A stretch of DNA of 64,000 nt from Latrodectus hesperus (taxonomy: Eukaryota; Arthropoda; Arachnida; Araneae; Theridiidae): NCBI GenBank assembly GCA_037975125.1, contig CM075857.1, forward strand, positions 72,063,345 through 72,127,344, read 5' to 3'. Below are positions 50,200-64,000 of the stretch, piece after piece (the first letter of the stretch is position 1; each line of letters begins with the position of its first letter). The notes under the pieces were generated by a model. It was not told the origin of the DNA. It saw only the letters and a list, made by a program, of their open reading frames with translations, and did not search any database. The position numbers and the translations under genes are program-made.

Positions 50200-53100
50200 T
50201 GAATAAAATATGAATTTTTTCTGATCAAAACTGGTCAATTTGCAAGAAACCAATTTTGACATTTTATATAAACCTCTTAATGCTTAACATGAATTTTAAA
50301 TGATTATGTGTCACATTATATAATATTTTCTACTAATAGAAGCTTTTCTGTAATAAATGAATTCTATTAATATAAGAGCAAATACGTGTAAACGTTCTCC
50401 CAAATTCCTTTATATTCTTTTTATGTCAGAGGATGATGAGATTTTTACAAATGTAATAATATTTTTTCTTTAAAACTGAAACACATTCTTTGTCTTCATT
50501 TTTTATATCCCTTTACCTTTCAGTTATTGTATGATCTTCACAAAAATTTACTCAGTGAATAAATTAATTTGCAGAACTAAATATTTTTAAGTTATATCTT
50601 TACAACCTGACATAAGAAAGCTCCAAACACTTAATTAAATATAAACTTCTTGTCGTGTTATAATTATAAAGAACTTTGTTACTATAGTAAGCATAAATTT
50701 AATTAAAATGGAGGCTGTAGTTTGAACATTTAAGTACATATTTCCGTTGCTTTCTTCGTTTAAATATTAAAGAAACACATTTTTATATTTTTAACTAAAT
50801 TTTATATTTTTATAAAACTTTCAATGAACTGTATAGATTTAAAGGATTTATATAAATATTCACCGTTCTAAGTGCTCTTTTGTCAAGTGTTTATAATATT
50901 ATAAGAATATTTTTAAGAAATAAAATATAAATTATTTTAATTCTTTGTTATTTTGCAAATAAATTGATGACAACAACATTAAGCATCAAAAGCTCGTACA
51001 ATTGCATTACGTAAATTTTAGCATTTTCTTGGCATATAATTGAAGTAGAGTTAAAACATATTAAGTAGTCTGAAAAAGTACTTTAGAAATTACTTGCTTT
51101 ACTTTTGAGAGGCAAGATATATCTGTTTCTTCGAATATGAAAGTTTTTAGAGTTTGATAATCCATAACATAAAATTATATCTGGTAACATTTTTCAAAAT
51201 ATTAATTGTGTAACGTCATGAGAAAAATAAATATATTTCATATTATTAAGTTTTAAGCATACTACATCGGGCAATTTATTCATGATAGAATTGCAATATT
51301 CTACAAATAAACTAATAATAAAAGTATATTAATTTAAATAAAAAGAAAAAAGAAAAGGACAAAGAAAAATATTAATTTTTAGTGTATAGAATATGTAAAA
51401 ATATCAGATTGATTCCTTTTTAATCAACATATATTATAAAACAATGAAATTAAACGTCACATCAGTGTAATTTAATTTAGTTCTAAGGTATTTAAAAGGA
51501 ATTCTTAAAATATCCATCTTATTAAACCACCAAATAGTTAATTAATATATTTCATACAGCACTGAGGAAAAATAGTGTGGAAAAAAGGGCTAAATTTTAA
51601 TCGTATTGAAGGTACATCAACCTTTTCATAAAATAGTGATAACTATATATTTTTTCACATTTTAATTTTTCATCAGAAATAAATAAGTAAATTGAAGCAA
51701 AGTTTGATAATGTATTGCTAATCTATAGTGAAAGAGAAATTATGATAGTGATTGTTTGTACTTTCAAATATATTTTAAGCCTATAACTTTGGCGTTAAAT
51801 ATTACCCTTAATTTAGGTACAACTGAAATTTGTTTAACGTATCATTTTAGGATTTCCTAAATATAACAACGGTAAAATGTTTTAAGTTATTTTACTTCCG
51901 TTTTCCTCGTTATTAATAATATATTTTAGGTTTATTTAATGTGTTTCTTAAAATGTCAGCAAATGAAAACAAAATGTTAACAGATTTTCTAATGTAAATC
52001 AGAATTGAATAAAAAAAATCACTTAAATGAATCATGCAAGTATTTTTCCCCCTTTTGTCTCCATGATGAGAAAATTTATTTATTATCACATGTGTTTGAT
52101 AAAGCTTCATAAAATATTTCTAAAAATGTTTCATAATAATCTAAATATTCAATAATTTGATTTAAATCTAAAACAAAAGCTGAGATTTTTTTTCTATACA
52201 TTAATCAAATAATTCAAATAATGTTTGTCTCTATTTTAAGCTTTACTTAAAAATTTGCATTATTTGAATTTAATTTGGCAATTGAAAATTGTCTTAGAAA
52301 ATTAAATAACTATGATCAATTTATTTTTAGAACATGTGAAACATTGATGTGATACTTCAAATAATCATTTGTATAATTATTCAGCAAATGTGCTTTATTT
52401 CAACAGGAGCTTGATTAAATAAAAAATAACGAATGGATATTATGAAAGTTAAATATTTTTGTTTTTGGTTCTTCAAATATATTCCAATAAAGCATATGCA
52501 AAATTATTTATATATTTTCAGAACTTTAACTTATATTTTGATACTGCAAAAAAACAATAATTTTTCAATTTGAATTTTTATACTGAAATTCATTTTATAA
52601 ATAGATATATAGAACTGAGAAAAAATAAAATCGAAACAAAGAAGGATAATCGATATAACACCAATGAAAATACTAAAGAAATTTAAAGAGAAAATTGGAG
52701 AGAATATTGAAAATGAATACGACATAATATTAATAAAATTCTAATTTCTGATATTGATGAAATTAAGATGAAGTACTTAAAAAAATTGGAAATTATAAAC
52801 GTAGTTAAATTTATAAAATTACAAAAAATTTTTAAAAATCCTTATTTGAAACTCTTGAATTAGGTTAAACAGCAGATGTTAGAGAATATTTATCTTAGAT
52901 CATATATAAAAATTACAGAACTATTATTTATATAAAATGACAAATGCAATAATTTTTGGCAGAAAAAAATTGAATCTACTTACTGAAGCATATTTTACAT
53001 TATGCTCTTGCCTGTAAATACTAGTTATATCTTAACAGAAATTTCACAATATTTTCAAATTTTGCATTTTGTTATATTCTTCTGTATCCTATATTATATC

Positions 53101-53825
53101 TTCTATCCCTAAATATTTAAACAAGGTATTATTCACTTTATTTTAAAACTTCCATCTCTTACAAAATATTTTTCACTAGTAATAGGCTTAAGTAAAAGAG
53201 GAAATTTACTAGAAAGAATGTCTGGGGTAACAAAAATTATGAAGATCGCCACGAAGTGATTGTGTAGACAAGTGAAGATAGCTTCTTATAAATGAAATAT
53301 ATCACTTCCCAGTAAATTTTGCAATTTCTTTATAAGTAAACATTTCTTAATTTCTTAATTACCTTCATAAAGTTTGCAAGGTTAAACTATCGTTGCACTT
53401 CGATAATTTTTTTCGCACAATGTTTAATTAGAACGGATCTTGTCATTCAAAGAAATATACATAATTAGATAAATATTTTGACATCAAATATATAAAAAGT
53501 CTGGATCTTTTAAAACCATATGAATTAAAATACAATAAACCGTAAAAAAGAATTATCTGAAACAATCTGTTGTTTATGAAAGAACAAGTGAAACAGCTAA
53601 GTATCGAAACAAATTACTGAAATATTGGAGAAAATACGGAAATAAAATTAGAGATTTTAAAGCTAAAGTAAAAAAAAATTGGATTTTATAAATACAGAAT
53701 ATTTAAGAGAATAGTTATAAGATCCATGATTACTGGAGATGTTTAAATGTTATATGATAAAAATCTAGAGAATCTTCAGTGAATTTCTGAAACCAATTAG
53801 CTAATAAAGTAATCTTAAATCTATA
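50200..53825. other. AT-rich intergenic DNA, no gene seen
   Basis: No supported feature. Frames near 51913-52110 and 52531-52725 on the minus strand are low-complexity. Confidence 0.6.
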
Positions 53826-53830
53826 TTATA

Positions 53831-54700
53831 AGGGATGATCAAGTGAAAAGGTACGGAACGACACGGTGGGTACAAATATAGACTTTATTCAAAATATACA
53901 CCATAGGCTTGAGCACAACGATCCAACTGATAAACAAGCCGCAGTATTCCTTGTTCCCAGAATTCCTGTGGCCGTCACGAGATCCAGTCCTTCACAGCGT
54001 CCTTAAGTACGTTATCCAAATTGAAGCGCTTCCCTTTCAGGTGTTTCTTCAGTGGACCAAACACATGGAAATCGCAAGGCGGCATGTCTGGACTGTAGTT
54101 TGGATGGTCCAACGTCTCCCACTTGAGCTTGGCCAGTTCCATGTGTGTGACTCTGGAGACGTGTGAACGCGCATTATCATGGAGCAGAACCACATCCTTC
54201 GTGAGCAGCTTTTTTGTACTTGATTAACCTGCGTAGACATCGGGGTGTCTCACAGTACACATCGGAGCTAATGGTTTTTCTGTGCTCATGGAATTCCACA
54301 AGTATCGGACCTTAAACGTCGAAAAAGCTGGTGAGCAAACGTCTTTACTGCTGATACTACGGTTTTGAACATTTTAGGGGGAAGTAATGACTCATGCTTC
54401 CACTGGTTTCTCACCTTCCGCAGTCAGAAATAGGATAACACCTCGCTGCTCCTCAGTCGTTGAATATTGCAACGTGAACAGCATTCTGCCCTCATATGGA
54501 CTGCCACATAATTTGGACGCTGCTTTTGATAAGAGCCTCTGCTCTCTCCTATGCACGCGGGCGCCTAAGCACGCTCCAATACCAGTTAAAGACTCCAATC
54601 ACATCCCGAGATATCTCGCTTCTTTCTCCTATGCGCATTATGGAAATATTTAACTATTACGTTTTTACGTTGCTTCGTACCTTTTCATTTGATCACCTGT
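53831..54700 (-). mobile_element. Mariner (DD34D) transposon, internally deleted
   Basis: TA flanks at 53829-53830 and 54701-54702. Terminal repeats agree at 21 of 25 positions (shared core TGATCAARTGAAAAGGTACG). The length of 870 bp, against roughly 1.3 kb for intact mariners, shows an internal deletion of the transposase N-terminal half. Confidence 0.9.
53885..54500 (-). pseudogene. Mariner transposase, deleted and frameshifted
   Basis: On the minus strand a short N-terminal piece remains near 54450 (EEQRGVILFLTAEGEKPVEA), as in mariner/SETMAR-type DNA-binding regions. The sequence then jumps to the catalytic core: GPILVEFHEHRKTISSDVYC-like sequence near 54290. A frameshift follows in the A-rich run near 54215, then VVLLHDNARSHVSRV with the second catalytic Asp, and YSPDMPPCDFHVFGPLKKHL with the third. 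There are 34 residues between those two Asp residues by my count, as in classic mariner. A TGA at 53975 interrupts the frame, and the last codons (AQAYGVYFE, stop at 53885-53887) are still readable. The first catalytic Asp is in the deleted segment, so no active enzyme can be made. Confidence 0.88.
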
Positions 54701-54704
54701 TATA

Positions 54705-58035
<3,331 letters not shown>

Positions 58036-58037
58036 GG

Positions 58038-58755
<718 letters not shown>

Positions 58756-58756
58756 T

Positions 58757-59012
58757 TGTTGTTGTTGTTTACTAATGACACTTGGACAAGCCAAGCTCGC
58801 TATGCTATGCGAATCTACGACTTTGCTCTATACATATGCCATAGGTACCCGTTTATAGGTTAGGCAACCATTCACACCTCATTCATACAAGGAAAGGACG
58901 AAGAGAGGATAGATAGATAGAGAAAGTACATCCATGCCCGAACCGGGATTCAAACCCAGGACCTCCTTATCCGTAGTCAGGCATACTGACCACTAGACAA
59001 GTTGGTCGGCCA
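58757..59012 (-). repeat. tRNA-derived SINE, minus orientation
   Basis: Read on the minus strand from 59012, the head is tRNA-like: box A TTGTCTAGTGG (plus coordinates 58990-59000) and box B GGTTTGAATCC (58946-58956), with 33 nt between. The sequence resembles Glu/Asp-type tRNAs (GTCTAGTGG, CCTGGGTTTGAATCCCGG) but lacks a clean acceptor stem and anticodon arm, so it is not a tRNA gene. The body contains CTATCTATCTATC, then the 29-bp block shared with the repeat at 15729-15757, and ends in CAA units (GTT on the plus strand, 58758-58770). It is a complete-looking but short copy. Confidence 0.85.
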
Positions 59013-59015
59013 CAT

Positions 59016-61836
59016 TTTGCAGATTGAATAATAGATATTTCAAAACTAAATTACTTAAACTAACCTAGTTCAAATGTTAGGGATATTTAAAATTTTATTT
59101 GGTACAGCGGATATATAATATATAATTTCAGCATTTTTATAAAAAGTTTAGAAATTTGGAATAATGTTTTAAAATTTAATTAAACATTTTGCCATGAAAA
59201 TATTATTTCTACATGATTATTTTATTTAGTAATGCCTTACTAAATTTTGTATAGGGTGAAGAAATTTTAGTCACATAATGATTAATAAAAAAAATATTGG
59301 AATGAGGGATTGCTATATTTATCAAATCGAATCCATCTACACACATATTTCAAATACTTCACCTCCCGTGTAAAAATTTCCTTCAACATTAAAAGTTTTT
59401 TTCATGATAATGAGTAAAGTAATACTTTTTACAACTGCATTCTATACTTACAAATAACTTTTAATTTAGATTAGTTTTATTTAAAGAAGAGAAATATTAA
59501 TATTAATGTTTATCATATTTTAACATTGTTTTAATACACATTGTATTAATGATTTTTATGTTATATTTTGGAAAACGTTAATTCTGATTAATATTAAGGT
59601 AAATTTCGTAATTCCATGCAAAATAAGTAATGTTGCAACATCCATGACATATTATGTTTAAAGAATTACTTAAATGGTTTTATCAGTTATTAATAAAATT
59701 AGTTAATTAAATAGTAAAATTAGTTAGATAGATATATTTAAAATATATAAGTAAATATTATAAGGGCTTATATATTAAGATGCATGCAATTTATATTTCA
59801 TTTGTAATATTTTTGTGCTAATCATCTTATTTTAAATATATATTTGTATTATTTATACACTTTATACATGTATACAGTATAGCTATCCGATTTTCTACTG
59901 AAAAAAATTATCTTTATATCACATTTTCATTGTCTTCATAAATTATTTTTTGATATATTCGCATTTCATGTTATCAAATTAATGGTGCTGATCACTTATC
60001 AATATGTCAATTGCAAAAGTGCTGTGCGTTGCAAACATTGATTCTTTAGCGTTATTGATTGTCGTGAAGGTTTTTCTGTTTCTCTTCAGCCCAATAAATT
60101 ATATTTGTTTCATTAAATAACTAATATGAAAGATATTTAAGAAAATTTTATTAAATCAGAAAACTGTATAAATAAAAAATATTTACTTATAAATGCTACA
60201 TCTACAGATATTACATATATTTTAATACATGCTAAAATATCCATAAATGTTTTAATAAAGTTTGAAAATTTCATTTAAAATTTATTTTTTAAGTAAGATA
60301 CTAATTAAATGAAGTAATTAAAACATACAAATATGAAAGTTAAATAAAACGTTTATATTTATGTTAAATAAATATGTTGCTTATTAAAATTGTTGTGTCA
60401 CATAAATTTCATGTTAATCCTCACATACCAGGAAGATATATGCCCACATGCATACAAATAATTAATTTGCAATCACAATTGATTATGTTTGCTCTATAAA
60501 TTTTGATATCAAATTAGTATTAACGATTTTGTGATATAATGAGTACGACTTCACTTTATAGGTACAAAAGAAATCATAATAAAGCTTCATAAAATCATGA
60601 AATATTCATATAAAAGCCTGTAAAAACAATATCTTATTTTACATCATACTTCATAATTAGTTTGTTTTAATTTTTAAAATTTATCAATGCTTAGCTATAA
60701 AAATTTATCAAAACTTAGATCGAAGTTATTAATCATGAAAGGCTAAAGTAAGCTTCATTCAAATAACTTTGAATCTGGACTACATTCGTATTATATAGCA
60801 ACTCAAAATATTTCGATTTTATGACAGGATTAAACCTTACATTATCAAGATATTTTTAACTAGCGAACATCAAGATATTTATGCAAATGCTATACATGTT
60901 TGTAAATTGAACTTACAGAAACATGACTTTCTACTGTGATTTACGTGGAATTCTTAAGAGAATTAATACCGGATTAGGTAAAGAGAAGATATTTTGAATG
61001 CATTGTTTACTTATTTTATAGATTCCATTTTACTTAATTACATTTGCATTCCATCTCTAAAGGGAATTATTTTAAATAAAGAATTTTATACAGTGTTTGT
61101 TTTATTCAATAACTCATATTATTGTATAAAGGAATATATGTTATTTTCAAAATTATGAATGACGAAAGACTTTTCATACATTCCAGGCTTCTTACATTAC
61201 AGAAAATAAACCATTTGTTAATTTAAAACAATATTTTTGCACTTAAATAAAGTCCCTTATATTTTAAAGATCCTTCACTAAATATAATTATTCATTTATA
61301 TATAAAATCTAACTATAAAAAATACTAGTTTTCAAAAATTCTGCTCATTCCTTTATATTTGTTTCTTCAAATGAGAGTATTTCTATAAATTAATACTTAT
61401 TTAACTTTGGAGATAATAGTTTTGGTAATATCAAAGTCTCTCTAAAAGTCAAAAGAGCTTAAGTATATTACTTTCTTAAAGTTCACAAACTACAATCTCT
61501 ACAAACTCAAACAGAATGTCTGTTTGAATAATACAATACAGTTTTTGTATCATTAAAGCTACTGAAAGTGTCTAATATGAGTTAAAAAATGATGTTTTGA
61601 ATTTTTTTGCCAAAAATGATATTGATAAATATATTGGATAGAGATTCACAACTTGCAATATACCAAATGCATATTTAAATGGGAAAGAATATCGTGAAAT
61701 TTTTGTATGAAATGTTACCAAAAAATAATGTGAAAGTAATCAAAAATTGAAAGGGAGCTAAAAAAATAGTCGCATAAATATTCCATTATTTGATAACACT
61801 CTCAAACTTTTAACTTTTATTTGATACAAAATTTCT
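59016..61836. other. AT-rich intergenic DNA, no gene seen
   Basis: No gene. A small perfect hairpin TCAAACAGA/TCTGTTTGA with a 3-nt loop lies near 61507-61527. Confidence 0.6.
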
Positions 61837-61954
<118 letters not shown>

Positions 61955-64000
61955 CATGTGTACATAAAGATATATAAAAGTTCATTGACTTATTTTAACA
62001 ACTACTGTTTTTGTCCACTTTTTACTTACAAATAAATACAATTTGGAAAGAAACTTAATACTGTTTTTTTTCTCTATAATTTCCTATAATATAAATATTA
62101 TTCTATAACATTTGTTTATATATTGCATAGTACACATTAATCGTCAAAAATATTTAAAGTTGTTTAAAAATTTAACTAAATAACAGTTTTGAAATTAAAA
62201 ATATAGAGAGGCAATAATAAGTTAAATGATTTAAACATTAATAAGATAAATATGGAAAAAAATGCATAATAACAACAAATAAATAAAAAGGATACTAATT
62301 GAAAGAAAATGAAAAGTAATAATAAATAAATATTTTAATAAATAAGGCTCAAAAATACGAAATTCATTTTTCAAATCCAACCATAAAATTTTTTCCTCCA
62401 TTCGGAAATACTGGAATATACATTGTATCTGAAATATTTTCATCAAAATCAAATAAAATATACTTACAAATAATAATTTTTGCGTTGTTAGTTTACTAAC
62501 ATCTGATGTCTAAAAGTAAAATTTTTCAGAAATTGATGATATCATCTGAATAACTTAAAAGATATAACATCAATAATGTTACTGTGAGATGTAGTCACAA
62601 TAAAATGAAATATGAGTCAATTTTTATATTAATTTAAATAGTTTTAGAGAAGAAGACTACAGTAATTTTTCAGGAAATTATTAACAATTTATGCATTTTA
62701 ATTAAAGAAATAAAGTATTAAAATAGAAGGATGTATTTTAAATAAGATAAATACTTGTATTTAAGTGGAAGCAATAATATTCAAATAATCAAATCAGGAA
62801 AACTAAAAAACACCGAAATTTTAAATATTTTTGAATTGTCTTTGTAAATATGCTAATTTATACGGTAGAAAAAATACATATGTTTGTATGTGTAAAATGT
62901 GCAAACAAGTGTCTTTATTTTCAAGAAATCATGTAACTCACAAATTTTATAACTGTGAAACCATGCGTGTTGGATTCAGTTGGTAATTTTCAGTTTTATA
63001 ATCAGCTCTAATGTTTCTAAGCTAAATTATTAGTGACTAGTGTAATTCCATGTTTATTCTCTGCCTCAATTGAAATTGTATATACTAAATAAAACATACA
63101 AAAGCTCTTTCTTTAACGGAAACTGTATTGTTCAAAATTGAACGATCTATTAAAGGAAGTGCTTTGTTGGCAATTGTTATACTTTAATTTGTGAGAAATT
63201 TGGAAATACATAAAGTGAATTAACTAAATTGCAGCTTTTTTCCATCAAAAGAATTGTCGACTAAGCGAAATTAAATAATCTTTGATATCCACGTAATTGT
63301 ACTTAATGTGTTTCAAATTATGTTCACAACCATGTATTCATAAATTTTTAACGATAACAATAATACATGATTGGTATTATTTTGCTTTAAATGGTACCAT
63401 GCCTTAATGCATTCCCAATGTTAGATTTTAGAAGCGAATGTCAAAAATATTAATGGTTTAGTGTAAGGATGAGTTAAGCTCAAATTTCGAGTGGTATCTT
63501 TTCTGAAAATTGGTTGAAGTCTAATTTTCCATACTTTATTTTAAAAAAATAGAAACAAAGAATTACAAAACTAGTCAAATTAATTGGAATATCATCAGAA
63601 AATTAAAAATATATAATATTTTAAGATTTTTTAAATATACAAAATAATTTTACCTTTAAACCAAAAAATACGTTAAATTTAAGATTAATTAACAATTTTA
63701 TTCCAATTAAAATATGCTCTTCATTAAGTTTCTTTTAAATCTCAGTCGCATGTGATTTGATTTATTAACTACCTGTCGACAATTTAGCAATAAAATGAAT
63801 TTTTTATTTTGCACATTCGAAGTTTATAATAATATATCTAAATTCAGTTTTCTTGTACATATTTTTCTCAGAAATACAGTTTTAATTAAAGGAAAAATTA
63901 CACGTAAACTATAGAAGTTAATTTTAAGTTCTTATAAATTTTATTCATACAAAATCTTGAATAAGAAACATTGGATGAAATTTGTAGTAATATCACGCTT
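61955..64000. other. AT-rich intergenic DNA, no gene seen
   Basis: No supported feature to the end of the window. Confidence 0.6.

Noticed and set aside
58934..59012. Possible tRNA gene from good A and B boxes
   Set aside because: There is no clean acceptor stem or anticodon arm, and it is fused to a SINE body and CAA tail.

Overview
The window is strongly AT-rich, eukaryotic, non-coding DNA with no recognisable host gene. I saw no exon-like coding signal, rRNA or functional tRNA. The repeat content points to an arthropod and most likely a spider: Tc1/mariner, rosa-like, Tigger/pogo and Mutator-type transposon relics, tRNA-derived SINEs, non-LTR retrotransposon fragments and very many long (TA)n arrays. 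Several repeats (the SINE tail near 15.73 and 58.78 kb, and the Mutator and Tc1 relics) resemble sequences I associate with orb-weaver and related spider genomes. That identification is from memory and was not searched.

Layout. 2.56-2.87 kb: old tRNA-type SINE. 3.4-5.64 kb: a GGCC-rich island, a (TA)n array, then a 1.94-kb mariner-group element with roughly 330-bp inverted repeats and a broken transposase. 9.9-10.3 kb: unidentified repeat-like island. 15.7-16.1 kb: SINE-like repeat. 17.74-21.27 kb: Mutator-like (MULE) relic with candidate terminal repeats. 26.96-27.42 kb: 3' end of a non-LTR element running into a (TA)n tail. 29.1 kb: second, diverged copy of the first SINE. 31.77-32.92 kb: internally deleted Tigger/pogo element that still carries an open 264-codon C-terminal reading frame; a 66-bp piece of it lies inverted at 35.64 kb. 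40.21-41.43 kb: complete but stop-riddled Tc1-type element. 43.2-44.0 kb: decayed LINE ORF2. 49.86-50.2 kb: pogo-like C-terminal scrap. 53.83-54.70 kb: deleted DD34D mariner. 58.76-59.01 kb: clear tRNA-derived SINE. About 13 (TA)n-dominated arrays (up to 399 bp) are spread throughout. The rest is AT-rich DNA without features I can support.

Nothing here works together as a pathway. The window is a gene-desert record of several transposon invasions at different stages of decay. The Tigger derivative looks youngest: 24 of 25 bp of its terminal repeats match and its reading frame has no stop. I found no convincing undescribed system. The best leads are the periodic subterminal iterons of the Tigger derivative, its displaced 66-bp copy, the long-TIR mariner, and three near-perfect hairpins outside recognisable repeats.
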